In this document: piece by piece, positions 1 to 9,070 of the stretch
How the letters are laid out: every line of letters starts with the position of its first letter
Position numbering within the stretch: position 1 is the stretch's first letter
From: Acidobacteriota bacterium
GTDB lineage: Bacteria > Acidobacteriota > Terriglobia > Terriglobales > Acidobacteriaceae
DNA length: 64,000 nt
Assembly: GCA_013289685.1 (NCBI GenBank)
Contig: JABCZL010000002.1
Location: forward strand, 62,001 to 126,000
Direction: 5' to 3'
Program-made: the position numbers and the translations under genes
The notes under the pieces: model-generated
The model's input: the letters and a program-made list of their open reading frames with translations, nothing else
Database searches by the model: none
Told to the model about the DNA's origin: nothing

Positions 1-241
1 TTCCCACCGCCAACGCGAGGACGACCTTCCGGCGGACTGTTCCATTTTTCATGTGGAGCAGTCCGGCCGGGATTTTGGTGAAGAACTGGAATAGCGCGTC
101 GGAACCGACCGCCACGATCGGCGAATAACCCAAGCCGAAGATCAGAACGGGGAGCATGAGAACGCCGCCCCCCACGCCGGTCATGCCGATGAGGACGCCC
201 ACGACAAAGCCAACCAGAATTTTGGCCGCTAGCACTGGCAT
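1..241 (-). CDS. TauE/SafE family sulfite/sulfur-anion permease (partial, N-terminal 80 residues)
   Basis: The gene starts at the ATG at 241 (minus strand) and runs off the window edge, so only about 80 residues are visible. The N-terminus is hydrophobic and carries the glycine-rich stretch GMTGVGGGVLMLPVL, characteristic of the first half-repeat of TauE/SafE membrane permeases, which move sulfite, sulfoacetate or related anions across the inner membrane. An AAAAGGGAT ribosome-binding site lies just upstream of the ATG. It begins 18 bp after the sulfate-activating gene on the same strand, so the two are probably one sulfur-assimilation operon. The family is well supported; the substrate is inferred from the neighbour. 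Confidence 0.8.
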   Translation of the reverse strand, partial: MPVLAAKILVGFVVGVLIGMTGVGGGVLMLPVLIFGLGYSPIVAVGSDALFQFFTKIPAGLLHMKNGTVRRKVVLALAVG

Positions 242-259
242 AGTCGATCCCTTTTCGCC

Positions 260-2008
260 CTACCCTCTTCCATTTACTCCGATGAAGCCTTCGCGCTCCA
301 GGTGCAAAATGATTTCCTGGGCAGCTTCTTCGGCGGACAGTTCGCCGGTGTTAATCGTTACGTCGGCATCCGCTGGATCTTCGTAGGGATCGGAGATCCC
401 GGTGAATTCCTTCAGAATGCCGGCCCGCGCCTTGGCATAAAGACCCTTACGGTCGCGCTGCTCGCAGACTTCGACCGTAGTGGCGATGTGTACCAGGATG
501 AAGCCACCGTAGGGCTCGATCATCTGGCGCACGTGTTTTCGGGTCGCGTCATAGGGCGCGATCGGCGCGCAAATCGCGATGCCACCATTCTTCGTGATTT
601 CCGAAGCGACGTAGCCGATGCGGCGGATGTTGATGTCACGATGTTCTTTCGAGAATCCAAGTTCCGACGAAAGGTGCTTGCGCACCAGGTCGCCGTCGAG
701 CAGGGTCACCGGGCGTCCGCCGACTTCCAGAAACTTTGTCATCAGGACGTTGGCGATGGTGGACTTGCCCGAACCCGAAAGTCCAGTGAAGAAGATGGTC
801 ACACCCTGCTTGGCGCGAGGCGGAAAGCTGCGCCGCAGTTCCTGGACGACTTCCGGATAGGTGAACCAGGCGGGAATGTCGCGGCCCTCGTTCAGCCGGT
901 CGCGCAGCTCGGTGCCGGAGATGTTCAGAACCTTGTCGCCTTTTTTGACTTCATCATCGGGGACGTAGCGGTCCTCTTTCTCGAGGTACACCATCATGCT
1001 GAAGGGCACCATGGTGACGCCGATATCGGCTTCGTGCTTCTTGAAAGTTTCCTGCGCCTCATAGGGACCGTAGAAAGGCTTGCCATCTCCGGCTGTGTCT
1101 TTGCCCGGACCAGCGTGGTCTCGACCCACGATGAGGTGGGTGCAGCCGTGGTTCTTTCGAATCAGAGCGTGCCAGATGGCCTCGCGCGGACCGCCCATGC
1201 GCATGGCAAGAGGCAGCAGCGAAAGCTTCTGAGTGCCCTGCGGATACTTCGAACTCAGCAACTGGTAGCAGCGCACGCGGGTGTAGTAGTCGACGTCTCC
1301 AGGCTTCGTCATTCCGACGACAGGATGGATCAAAAGGTTGGCTTCAACTTGCTTCGCCGCGCGGAAAGTGAGTTCCACGTGGGCGCGGTGCATGGGATTG
1401 CGGGTCTGAAAGGCAACTACGCGCCGCCATCCGAGCCGCACGAACTCGGCGCGCAGTTCCGCCGGAGTGAAGCGCAGGGTGCGGAAATCATAATGCGATG
1501 GAGATTGCAGACCTTCGATGCGCCCGCCGACATACCAGGGATTCGATTTGTTCATCGTGTAATCGGCGCCGGGATGAGCCTTGCTGGTGCTGTTAAATAC
1601 CGCCTTGGCTTCAGCCGCGCGGTCGGCTTGCCAGACTTCTTCCACATGCAACACCGCCAGCATCACGCCCTCGGCATCGCGCAGCGCGACTTTGCTGCTG
1701 CCGGGCGTGAGCTTCTTGGCGAATTCTTCGGTGACATCGAGCGTGATCGGCATGGGCCAGAGGATTCCGCTGGCCAGGCGCATGTTGTGGCAGACGCCTT
1801 CGTAGTCGGCTTTGGTCATAAAGCCGCGCAGCGGAGAGAAACCTCCGCTCATGAGCAATTCGAGATCGCAGATTTGCCGGGCAGTAAGGTCCCAGGATGG
1901 CCACTCGCGGGAGTGGGCTTTCAGTTCTGCGGCTTTTTCCGGTGCTGCCAGCAGATCGATGAGTTCGCCGCCGTGCGGAGCAATCAAATGACTAGTCGAA
2001 GCAGACAA
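260..2008 (-). CDS. sat/cysC: Bifunctional sulfate adenylyltransferase / adenylylsulfate kinase
   Basis: This 582-aa fusion converts sulfate plus ATP to APS and then phosphorylates APS to PAPS in the cytoplasm. Residues ~1-165 form the PUA-like N-domain. Residues ~170-390 form the Sat catalytic domain, with QTRNPMHRAH at 201-210 and GRDHAGPG further on. From ~400 the APS kinase domain shows the P-loop GLSGSGKST and LDGDLVRKH. The start is a TTG at 2008, chosen because a GGAGG box (2018-2022) sits 9 nt upstream and no better start exists. PAPS is the donor for the two sulfotransferases at 5.5-6.4 and 10.4-11.4 kb, so this gene could feed them as well as reductive assimilation. Function is clear from motifs; the link to the sulfotransferases is inference. 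Confidence 0.95.
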   Translation of the reverse strand: MSASTSHLIAPHGGELIDLLAAPEKAAELKAHSREWPSWDLTARQICDLELLMSGGFSPLRGFMTKADYEGVCHNMRLASGILWPMPITLDVTEEFAKKLTPGSSKVALRDAEGVMLAVLHVEEVWQADRAAEAKAVFNSTSKAHPGADYTMNKSNPWYVGGRIEGLQSPSHYDFRTLRFTPAELRAEFVRLGWRRVVAFQTRNPMHRAHVELTFRAAKQVEANLLIHPVVGMTKPGDVDYYTRVRCYQLLSSKYPQGTQKLSLLPLAMRMGGPREAIWHALIRKNHGCTHLIVGRDHAGPGKDTAGDGKPFYGPYEAQETFKKHEADIGVTMVPFSMMVYLEKEDRYVPDDEVKKGDKVLNISGTELRDRLNEGRDIPAWFTYPEVVQELRRSFPPRAKQGVTIFFTGLSGSGKSTIANVLMTKFLEVGGRPVTLLDGDLVRKHLSSELGFSKEHRDINIRRIGYVASEITKNGGIAICAPIAPYDATRKHVRQMIEPYGGFILVHIATTVEVCEQRDRKGLYAKARAGILKEFTGISDPYEDPADADVTINTGELSAEEAAQEIILHLEREGFIGVNGRG

Positions 2009-2475
2009 GTGCGTGAACCTCCAAGGTTCGATGATTTGGGATGAAATGCATGTAACTTTTAGCGATTCGCAGAAAAATCAATGATGACTTCCGGACATGC
2101 TAATCGGGGAGGACATACGAACGAGACTGCAAAGCAGTTGCGGGTCAGTGACCCAGATTAGCCCCAGTTTACACCAAAGAGATTGCACTCCAGAATTACA
2201 CGCAAGTGCCATGCCGGAGCGGCTTTAGCGATTGTACTGTAAATTGATAAGGATAAAGGGAAAGCCTCGAAATTTTCTGGCGTCGGCTCGGTTTTACCCC
2301 TTCTCATGTGCAAAAGATTGCGCAGGAAAGGGAACTAATTTTGCTGCTGATTGAACCGCTAGAGATGCTTGCGCGCGGTTCTGGCGTAACCAATCTGGGC
2401 ACCGTCTGCCGCTCGACGAAGGCGCGCCTCGTTTAAACTGCAGAGAGGCTCCGCGGGTGGCGTGCCTCGACAGCA
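2009..2475. other. Divergent intergenic region with a GGGTCA-G-TGACCC palindrome
   Basis: 467 bp lie between the divergent sulfate-activation and deacetylase genes. No coding frame is convincing. A perfect 6+1+6 palindrome, GGGTCA-G-TGACCC, sits at 2142-2154, about 135 bp upstream of the sat/cysC start, and could be an operator. I cannot assign a regulator. Confidence 0.3.
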
Positions 2476-2478
2476 TTG

Positions 2479-3495
2479 ATGCGAGATTGGGCAAAAAAAA
2501 CGATTCTAGCCAGCGGAGCGTTGCGGTTTGCTGGAAATCTGCACGGTCCCAGCGCAGCCATTCTGATGTACCACTCCGTCTTGCCCGATCCCAGCCAGCA
2601 GGCCGACTCTCTCGGAGGCATTGTTCACTCGGAGGCCGCATTCCGCGCGCAAATGGAGCTGCTGGCGCGGGATTACCATCCCATCAGTCTGGATCAAACA
2701 GTCAAGCACCTGCGCGACGGGGACGATTTTCCAAAACGCTCTGTGATCGTTACGTTCGATGATGGCTACACGGACAACTACGAAGTCGCGTTGCCGATTC
2801 TGAATCAATTCGCGGTGCCCGCGACATTCTACGTAACCGTGGATTGCGTCGAAAACAAAAGGCTGCCGTGGCCGAGCCGGTTACGTTGTGCATTCCGAAG
2901 AACGAAGCAGACTTCATGGACCGATGCGAAGATCGATGCGAAGATCGAGTCGAATGCCCAGTCATGGAATCTCAGTTCTCCGCTGAATCGCGAGGAGGCA
3001 TTTCTGGCGGCTTGCGATGCCTGTTGCCAACTGAGCGGTACGGCTCAGGAAGAGTTCGTCCGGCGCATCGAGCAGGAACTGCAGACCAGCCTGCCCGCGG
3101 AATCGGGCTCGCTGATGATGAGTTACGACCAACTTCGGGAACTTGCTGGTCATGGTCACATCGTCGGCTCTCACACTATGACCCACCCGAATATGGCGCA
3201 GTTGAAAGCGGACGACGCTCAACGCGAGTTCGCCGAATCGAAACAACGGCTGGAATCCAGGCTCGGTGCGCCGATCAAACACTTTTCCTATCCCTGTCCG
3301 GCGCTTGAACCGCATTGGAGCGAACGGACCGTCGAGCAGAGCCTCGCCCTGGGCTACGAAACTGCAGTCACCACCAACAGCGGGCTGACCCACAGAGGGG
3401 ATGAGTTGCTTTGCTTGAAGCGGTTGCATCCCACCAAGACGCTGGAAGGCCTGCGATGGAACCTGGAAAGCGCTTTTGCTGGTCGAACAGTTTAG
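2479..3495 (+). CDS. Polysaccharide deacetylase (NodB-type, carbohydrate esterase 4)
   Basis: The predicted 338-aa enzyme removes acyl groups from N-acetylated glycans. The NodB motifs are in order: TFDDG with its metal-site aspartates near residue 92, the H-x3-H metal site in GSHTMTHPN near 230, and the FSYPC segment near 270. The ATG at 2479 is preferred; a TTG one codon upstream is also possible. No signal peptide is evident. A 12-bp tandem duplication (2923-2946) adds the repeated residues DAKIDAKI. The stop codon falls inside a 14-bp tandem repeat (3481-3522). It precedes the ATP-grasp gene by about 55 bp, and neighbouring genes are glycan-related, so a role in surface polysaccharide modification is inferred. 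Confidence 0.85.
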   Translation: MRDWAKKTILASGALRFAGNLHGPSAAILMYHSVLPDPSQQADSLGGIVHSEAAFRAQMELLARDYHPISLDQTVKHLRDGDDFPKRSVIVTFDDGYTDNYEVALPILNQFAVPATFYVTVDCVENKRLPWPSRLRCAFRRTKQTSWTDAKIDAKIESNAQSWNLSSPLNREEAFLAACDACCQLSGTAQEEFVRRIEQELQTSLPAESGSLMMSYDQLRELAGHGHIVGSHTMTHPNMAQLKADDAQREFAESKQRLESRLGAPIKHFSYPCPALEPHWSERTVEQSLALGYETAVTTNSGLTHRGDELLCLKRLHPTKTLEGLRWNLESAFAGRTV

Positions 3496-3522
3496 GTCGA
3501 ACAGTTTAAGACGAGCAGTTTA
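3481..3522. repeat. 14-bp tandem repeat (three copies) spanning the stop codon
   Basis: GGTCGAACAGTTTA occurs at 3481-3494 and 3495-3508, followed by a diverged copy at 3509-3522. The TAG stop of the deacetylase gene (3493-3495) is formed across the first repeat junction, so the repeat defines this protein's C-terminus. Confidence 0.75.
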
Positions 3523-3550
3523 ATTAGACTCGAAACGGGGCGATCACGGA

Positions 3551-4753
3551 TTGGCCAGAATCCTGGTTTTGGATGGGCACAGCGCGGCGGCTCTCGCGGT
3601 AACGCGTTCCGCCGGACAGGCCGGACATTGGGTAGGCGTGGGTGCGAACCGGGGCTTGTTTGCTGCGGCCGCGGTGTCCCGTTACTGCCGCGCGAAACTC
3701 GACTATCCTGTTTCTACCAGCGAGCCGGATGCCTTTGCGGACTCAGTCCTCGAGTTTGCTCGCGCCCAGGCGATTGACCTCGTCATCCCCATCACCGATT
3801 GGACTCTCGGGCCGCTCTCGGCGCAGCGGGAAAAATTTGGCGGGATCTGCCGGGTTGCGATGCCGTCCCCGGCGGCGGTGGAATTTGCGTCCGACAAATA
3901 TCGCACCATCAAGCTGGCAGAATCGATCGGCATCAGCGTTCCCCGCACGCTGCTCGTTGAATCGATCGGCGACCTTGCTCAGTGCAAGGCAGGGCCTTTC
4001 CCTCTCGTTGTGAAGGATCGCTTTTCCGTACGCTGGACCGGGGGCAAGGCCGTGTTCGGATCGGTAGCCTACGCTTACTCGGCTCAAGAACTGGAAAGCA
4101 ATGTGGCGGAGCGCTTAGGAACCGCGGGCGATGTTCTCGTCCAGGAATTTACCTCAGGCGTCGGGATCGGGTTCTCCTGTTTCGTGTTTGGAGGGAAAGC
4201 GTTCCTGCCCTTCCAGTGGCAGAGAATCAGGGAAGTGGACCCGCGCGGATCGGCCAGCAGCGCGAGAAAATCCATTCCCCTCGACGCTTCCCTAGTCTCC
4301 CTCAGTGTACGGCTGATTCGTGAAATGGGGTTTGAAGGAATTGCGATGGTGGAGTACAAGAAGACCGCCGACGGGCGTCTCGTATTGATGGAGATCAATG
4401 GACGTCCCTGGGGATCGATCGGCCTGCCGGTGGCTTGCGGGATCGACTACCCGCGGCATCTCATCGACTGGTGGCTGCAAGGCACGCTCCCGCCATCGGA
4501 GATTTCCTATCGGAACAACGTAATTTGCCGTCGCGTCGTCGGCGAGTTAACTCATCTGAGCAATCTTCGCGCGGGGCGTCCGCCGCAATGGCCGGAGGCT
4601 TACCCCAGTTTCTGGACGAGCTTCTTCACGATGGCCGTGCCCTGGCTGCCGGGAATGTGCTACGACGATCTGTGGCTGTCGGACCTGCGTCCGGGAATCG
4701 GTGGGATTCGGCAGTGGTTCCAGTCGCGCTCGAAAACAAAGACAAGAAGTTAG
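3551..4753 (+). CDS. ATP-grasp domain protein (carboxylate-amine/thiol ligase-like)
   Basis: A 400-aa protein with an N-terminal Rossmann-like segment (residues 1-~110, beginning ARILVLDGH), a central ATP-grasp fold (~115-300) with the lysine-containing PLVVKDR strand, and the metal-binding LMEINGRPWGS near residue 280. ATP-grasp enzymes form an acyl phosphate and transfer it to an amine or thiol. Similar proteins occur in cell-surface glycan and peptide loci, but the substrate cannot be read from sequence. The start is a TTG at 3551, since no in-frame ATG precedes the conserved N-terminal strand. It ends 30 bp before the convergent phosphatase gene. Confidence 0.75.
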   Translation: MARILVLDGHSAAALAVTRSAGQAGHWVGVGANRGLFAAAAVSRYCRAKLDYPVSTSEPDAFADSVLEFARAQAIDLVIPITDWTLGPLSAQREKFGGICRVAMPSPAAVEFASDKYRTIKLAESIGISVPRTLLVESIGDLAQCKAGPFPLVVKDRFSVRWTGGKAVFGSVAYAYSAQELESNVAERLGTAGDVLVQEFTSGVGIGFSCFVFGGKAFLPFQWQRIREVDPRGSASSARKSIPLDASLVSLSVRLIREMGFEGIAMVEYKKTADGRLVLMEINGRPWGSIGLPVACGIDYPRHLIDWWLQGTLPPSEISYRNNVICRRVVGELTHLSNLRAGRPPQWPEAYPSFWTSFFTMAVPWLPGMCYDDLWLSDLRPGIGGIRQWFQSRSKTKTRS

Positions 4754-4783
4754 GGTTTCGCAAGTCGTGTCGCCAAGTGACGA

Positions 4784-5509
4784 TCAGCGACTGGAGACGG
4801 GTTGCTCTTTGGCCGCGGGAGCGGACAGAAGGGTTGAGCTGATCAGGTTCCGAACGCAGATCCGCAATTGCCGGCCGCAGAATCGCGTACCCTCAAGATC
4901 CGCGAGGTAGGGATCTGGGATCTCGCGATATTGCCACGGACCTTCGGCGTAGGCGCTGAGCATGTAGATCTTTTCCTTCGCTTCCGGATAGAGCGTGAGC
5001 AACTCAGCCTTGTTCTGAAAATCCATGGCGAGAACACAATCCGCCTGCTCAACCATCTCGCGCGTGAGCGGCTTAGCTCGGTGGTTCGCCAGAGAAACGC
5101 CGAGATCTGCAGCAGCCTGTTGCGCCCAGGGATGGCCTTCACGGCCGGCGGAAGCGTGCAGACCGGCGGACACAATCCGGACTTGCTCGGGCTTTGCGTT
5201 GGGTGGCTCCAAGCCCGCCTCGTTCAACGCTTGCCTCATGAGGAATTCCGCCATGGCACTGCGCATGATGTTGCCGTAGCAGACAAAAACAAACGACCGC
5301 GCAGAGGGCGGCACCAGGCGCTGATTTGCGGTGCGAACTCCGAGCCTGTCGCGCATCCATAAGTCTCCATAAATCCGGCCAGCCTGAGGTCCAAGCCGCA
5401 GTTTGATGCCGCTGTATTGCAGGAAGGAATTCGGCACAAATTTCCGCGCGACGTCTTTCAACACTGTCTTCAAACTTCGCGGCAAGGTCTGCGGCGTTTC
5501 CTCGGTCAC
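4784..5509 (-). CDS. Low-molecular-weight protein-tyrosine-phosphatase family protein
   Basis: 241 aa. Residues ~70-215 carry the LMW-PTP fold with the C-x5-R-S phosphate loop CYGNIMRS (nucleophile Cys77) and the general-acid aspartate in IPDPY (Asp199). The family is normally about 150 aa; here a ~70-residue N-terminal extension of unknown role precedes it. Such phosphatases pair with tyrosine kinases to control polysaccharide export, though no BY-kinase is visible here. The GTG start at 5509 overlaps the stop of the upstream sulfotransferase by 4 nt (GTGA), so the two are translationally coupled and this is the last gene of the glycan operon. Confidence 0.85.
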   Translation of the reverse strand: MTEETPQTLPRSLKTVLKDVARKFVPNSFLQYSGIKLRLGPQAGRIYGDLWMRDRLGVRTANQRLVPPSARSFVFVCYGNIMRSAMAEFLMRQALNEAGLEPPNAKPEQVRIVSAGLHASAGREGHPWAQQAAADLGVSLANHRAKPLTREMVEQADCVLAMDFQNKAELLTLYPEAKEKIYMLSAYAEGPWQYREIPDPYLADLEGTRFCGRQLRICVRNLISSTLLSAPAAKEQPVSSR

Positions 5510-6414
5510 GACCGTACTCCCTGGTCATGGACAGCTGGCGCTAGCGGGCGATTCTGTTCTGAAACCAGTTCGTATCCGAAGGTCTGCATCAAGGGGCCCC
5601 ATGCCGATTCGATCGCCGCCACTGACTCGGGAGAGAGTTGAGACTTCCAGCCTCCAGAAGTCGCCGAGCGAACAAACGGCTTTTCGCTGCGAGTTCCCTT
5701 GGTAAGCACCCAACTTCCGGCTTCCTGCTTCTCAAGCGCGCGCATTCGTTCGGGAGAACTCAGTTCAATGGCCCGTCGCAAGGCCTGCGGGCTGGAATCA
5801 ATCTCGCGAAACGAACAGCGATCTAGGAACGCGACGACGTTCACGAGGACGTTGGCCGTATCGCGCTTCAAATCTTCATAGCGAAGCATCAGGAACCATG
5901 GATCGTCTTTCCGGAGCACCGTCCAGCTCAGCACGTTATCGCGCCAGGAGCCGAACTTGCGATCAAACTCGCCCGCGATGAAACGGGGCACAAAACTCGC
6001 GATGGGATAATCGTCGGGAATGTTTCGCGCCTTTACATTGTGGTGATAGAAGGAAACCGCCACATCGCGCGGATCGCGCACAATGTAGATCACCCGCGGA
6101 TAATGCGGCTGGAAGCTTTCGTGACTCTTCAGCATGCGCGGGCGCGGGAGTTGCCGCAGGAAGCGATCGCGATTGAAATAGATTTCCGGAATCCTCGACT
6201 CGATGTTGGAAAACGTGACCGCGGCATCCTGGTAAATTAAATTCCCCAACAGAAAACGTGTCCAGGTATTGCCGGACCTGGGATAAGAAACGAGAAAAAC
6301 ATCATCGGGGAAGACCGTCAGCCCCCGGCCGGCGATCTGCCGTCCCGTGAGCACACGCCCTGCCTGGGTCAGGGCGCCGAACAGCCTTTGTATTGTTCCC
6401 TGGGCCGTCGGCAT
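5506..6414 (-). CDS. PAPS-dependent sulfotransferase (copy 1)
   Basis: A 302-aa cytosolic-type sulfotransferase that moves sulfate from PAPS to a hydroxyl or amine acceptor. The 5'-phosphosulfate loop YPRSGNTW lies at residues 44-51, and the 3'-phosphate-binding IVRDPRDVAVS lies around 111-121. The ATG at 6414 follows a TGAGGA box. It is a diverged paralogue of the gene at 10440-11405 in the same operon; both share the N-terminal pattern FPDD/LPDD-x-FLVSYP and the KSHE segment. Context (flippase, glycosyltransferase, PAPS synthesis nearby) suggests sulfation of a glycan or lipid precursor, but the acceptor is unknown. Confidence 0.88.
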   Translation of the reverse strand: MPTAQGTIQRLFGALTQAGRVLTGRQIAGRGLTVFPDDVFLVSYPRSGNTWTRFLLGNLIYQDAAVTFSNIESRIPEIYFNRDRFLRQLPRPRMLKSHESFQPHYPRVIYIVRDPRDVAVSFYHHNVKARNIPDDYPIASFVPRFIAGEFDRKFGSWRDNVLSWTVLRKDDPWFLMLRYEDLKRDTANVLVNVVAFLDRCSFREIDSSPQALRRAIELSSPERMRALEKQEAGSWVLTKGTRSEKPFVRSATSGGWKSQLSPESVAAIESAWGPLMQTFGYELVSEQNRPLAPAVHDQGVRS

Positions 6415-6494
6415 TGGTCCTCAGCCTTTCACCGTTTCACGTGCGGCATTCGCTGCCATGACCCGATTGCTCCCTGCAGAAATGAACACTCGCT

Positions 6495-8042
6495 TTACGC
6501 TTCTTCCTGGTATGTTTCGACCAGGGCGAGCGTCACTTCATCTTCTTGATTCGAGCCCAACGGTCCCACTTCCCAGGCGCGATGCGTCCAGAACGCCCAA
6601 GCCAATCCTGAGCCGTAGACCAGGCCCGCAATCACCAGTTGTATCAGAAGCGGGCCCAGGCGATGAGGAATGAACCAGCGCCGCATCAACAGAAGAACGG
6701 CCACCAGCGGCACACACAGCGCGAGCGGAAACACAAACGCGCGATAAAGATAGGTTTTGAGTTTGATCCCTAACAGGCGGCAGAGATGATGGGGCAGGAA
6801 CAGAATCATCGAACAGGTGAGAGGAATGGCGGTGCCGATCGCGTCTCCCATGATGCCGTATGGTCGTACCAGGATGACGCTCAGAATCAGGTTGGCAGCA
6901 CCCTCGGCCAGCACGACCCAAGCCCAGGTCCGATGCTTGGCCATGCCCCAAAGCGTGCGCCCGGAGGCGGACTGGGCCAGCATCAGCGTCATGGGATACA
7001 GCAGAACGAGCATGACAGGATAGCTTGTGGCCACGTATTTCGGACCGACCCAGGCCTCAATGACGGACTTGCCCAGGACCGTGAGGATGGCCGTGATGGG
7101 AAAGATAATGAAAGCGCAGGCCCGGTTGCCAACGACCAGAATCTTCCGCAGACCATCCATGTCGCCTTTGGCCTGAGACTGGCTCGACATGGGGACAAAG
7201 AGCTGAGCCAGGCTGCTCACCACTTCGGAGGAGTAGTCCACCAGCCGCGAGCCGATGGTGAAGTAGGTTACGGCGGCGGCTGACACAAACGTGCCAATCA
7301 CCAGTGCGTCCGACTTGAAACGCAAGCGCCCCGCCACGATGATCAAAAACGTAGTTCCGCTGTAGCTGGCGATCCGGCGCAAACTCGACCGGTTCACGTA
7401 TTGGGTTCCGAGTCGCAGAGGCAAATGGCGAAAGACCGCCGCGGCATTGACGAACTGGTTCAGCAGCGGCAGGCTGACGGTGACCAAAGCCACGGTTAAC
7501 AGGCCGCGTCCATGCCGCAGGGCGACGACAATGAGCAAAGCCCGGATGAGAGTGGAACTGATGCTGGTGAAATTCAGCAGGTAAAAACGCTGCAGCCCTT
7601 CCAGAATCCCGCTAAACACTCCCAGTGGAAATCCCAGCGACACCGAGGTTCCCACCATCAAAAGCAGCCAGCGTGCCGTAACCACAAAGTCGGCAGGAAT
7701 GCGGAAGATCGAGTCCACGTAGTAGGCGGCGATAAGGGTAATGCACATCGCCACGACTCCAATGCCGCTATAACTGAACATAGCAGTGTTCACCAGCCGG
7801 TTCAGTTCGTCGTATTCTTCGGTGGCGGAATACTTCGCGATATAGCGAACAATGGAGGAGCGAATGCCCAGGTCGAAAAGCCCGTAGTATCCAGTCGCGG
7901 AAAAGATCAGAATCCAGAGACCGAAAGCCTCATCTCCCAGGCGGTGAAGAATGTACGGGGAAAGAAAAATTCCCACCACGACGTTGACGCCCAGGGCGAA
8001 CCAACTGGAACCAACATTCTTGATGATTTCGCTTTTCCGCAT
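6495..8042 (-). CDS. Wzx-like polysaccharide/oligosaccharide flippase
   Basis: A 515-aa integral membrane protein with about 12-14 hydrophobic segments. It starts MRKSEIIKNVGSSWFALGV, typical of polysaccharide-synthesis (MATE/MVF superfamily) flippases that turn undecaprenyl-linked repeat units to the periplasmic face. The open frame extends upstream to 8165, but the added residues are charged and overlap the preceding glycosyltransferase, so the ATG at 8042 (17 bp after the glycosyltransferase stop) is chosen. It is followed 80 bp later by sulfotransferase copy 1. Its substrate is presumably the glycan built by this operon. Confidence 0.85.
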   Translation of the reverse strand: MRKSEIIKNVGSSWFALGVNVVVGIFLSPYILHRLGDEAFGLWILIFSATGYYGLFDLGIRSSIVRYIAKYSATEEYDELNRLVNTAMFSYSGIGVVAMCITLIAAYYVDSIFRIPADFVVTARWLLLMVGTSVSLGFPLGVFSGILEGLQRFYLLNFTSISSTLIRALLIVVALRHGRGLLTVALVTVSLPLLNQFVNAAAVFRHLPLRLGTQYVNRSSLRRIASYSGTTFLIIVAGRLRFKSDALVIGTFVSAAAVTYFTIGSRLVDYSSEVVSSLAQLFVPMSSQSQAKGDMDGLRKILVVGNRACAFIIFPITAILTVLGKSVIEAWVGPKYVATSYPVMLVLLYPMTLMLAQSASGRTLWGMAKHRTWAWVVLAEGAANLILSVILVRPYGIMGDAIGTAIPLTCSMILFLPHHLCRLLGIKLKTYLYRAFVFPLALCVPLVAVLLLMRRWFIPHRLGPLLIQLVIAGLVYGSGLAWAFWTHRAWEVGPLGSNQEDEVTLALVETYQEEA

Positions 8043-8058
8043 CGGCTGCGCCCTGGAA

Positions 8059-9066
8059 CTACTGTTGGCCCGGCAGGTATCGCGCTTTCCAGGAATAAAC
8101 CCCTTCCACCATCGAAGCCAGCTTCCCGGTTGCTCTAGGCGCAATCGCCAGCCCGAACAACACAAGACTCACCTTGGACCGGCGAAGATGGGAGTTGGCT
8201 TCTTTGAAAAAGGTGCGGGCCTGATCAAATTCATTTTGTTGGAGACGGTATTTGCCCTCTTCCAGGAGATAGCGGGCGTGGGCCTCCGTGGCTCGACTCT
8301 GAACCAGAGCGCGATCGGATTGGGAAAGCGGCAGGGTTTTCACCGCTTTCTCCAGGATTTGCCAGTAGGCCTCCATCATCCGGGCTCGGGAAGCTCCCAG
8401 AGATCCAGGGCGGCCTCCATTCAGCCGGGCCTGCACTTTGGTCGTGTAAGAAATTTTGGCGCCATGGAACGCCGCTCGGAGCCACATATCGTAGTCGTCG
8501 CAGCGTTGCAGAGTCTCGTCGAAAAGTCCCGCACGGACCAGCGCACTCTTACGGGCAACGACGGTAGAGACGGGAATCTGACAGCGTTCCACGGCCAGAG
8601 CCTGAAAATCCGCCGGGCCATACGAAGGGCAACGCTTCATAAATTCGCTGGGTCGCTTCGGATCGCCCACAGACAGACCGTTGCTATACACCAGGTCCAA
8701 ACTTGGATCCTGTTCGAAAAGCTTCATCTGGGCAGACAGGTGATCGGGAAGCCAAACGTCATCGGAGTCGAGAAAGGCCAGGAATTCTCCGCGGGCCTGA
8801 CCGATCGCAGTATTTCTCGCTCCCGCACAGCGCTTGTTTTCTTGCCGGATGTAGTTGATCTGGTCGGCATGCTTATGCAGGAAGGGTGCCAGCACGCGCT
8901 CGAGTTCAGGAGTGTCCGGCGACCCGTCGTTGACCAGGACGACCTCGAAATCCTGGAAGGTCTGTTCAAAGACGGAGCCCAGCGAGCCCGCGATTAAGGT
9001 CGCGGTGTTATACGACGGCATGATCACGCTGACGCGAGGACTCAGGTTTGGCAATGGTGGCCTCAT
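8059..9066 (-). CDS. Family 2 glycosyltransferase
   Basis: 335 aa with the GT-A fold: VSVIMPSYN at residues 12-20, LVNDGS near 44-49, and the metal-binding acidic motif FLDSDDVW around 98-105. The C-terminal ~100 residues are helical and charged, with no membrane span. It transfers a sugar from a nucleotide donor onto a growing surface glycan at the cytoplasmic face. The ATG at 9066 lies only 4 bp after the stop of the flavoenzyme gene, which marks it as a mid-operon gene. Donor and acceptor cannot be predicted. Confidence 0.88.
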   Translation of the reverse strand: MRPPLPNLSPRVSVIMPSYNTATLIAGSLGSVFEQTFQDFEVVLVNDGSPDTPELERVLAPFLHKHADQINYIRQENKRCAGARNTAIGQARGEFLAFLDSDDVWLPDHLSAQMKLFEQDPSLDLVYSNGLSVGDPKRPSEFMKRCPSYGPADFQALAVERCQIPVSTVVARKSALVRAGLFDETLQRCDDYDMWLRAAFHGAKISYTTKVQARLNGGRPGSLGASRARMMEAYWQILEKAVKTLPLSQSDRALVQSRATEAHARYLLEEGKYRLQQNEFDQARTFFKEANSHLRRSKVSLVLFGLAIAPRATGKLASMVEGVYSWKARYLPGQQ

Positions 9067-9070
9067 TCGC

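Noticed and set aside
302-2044. 580-codon open frame on the + strand
   Set aside because: It is antisense to sat/cysC, whose motifs are clear; the frame has no recognisable domain.
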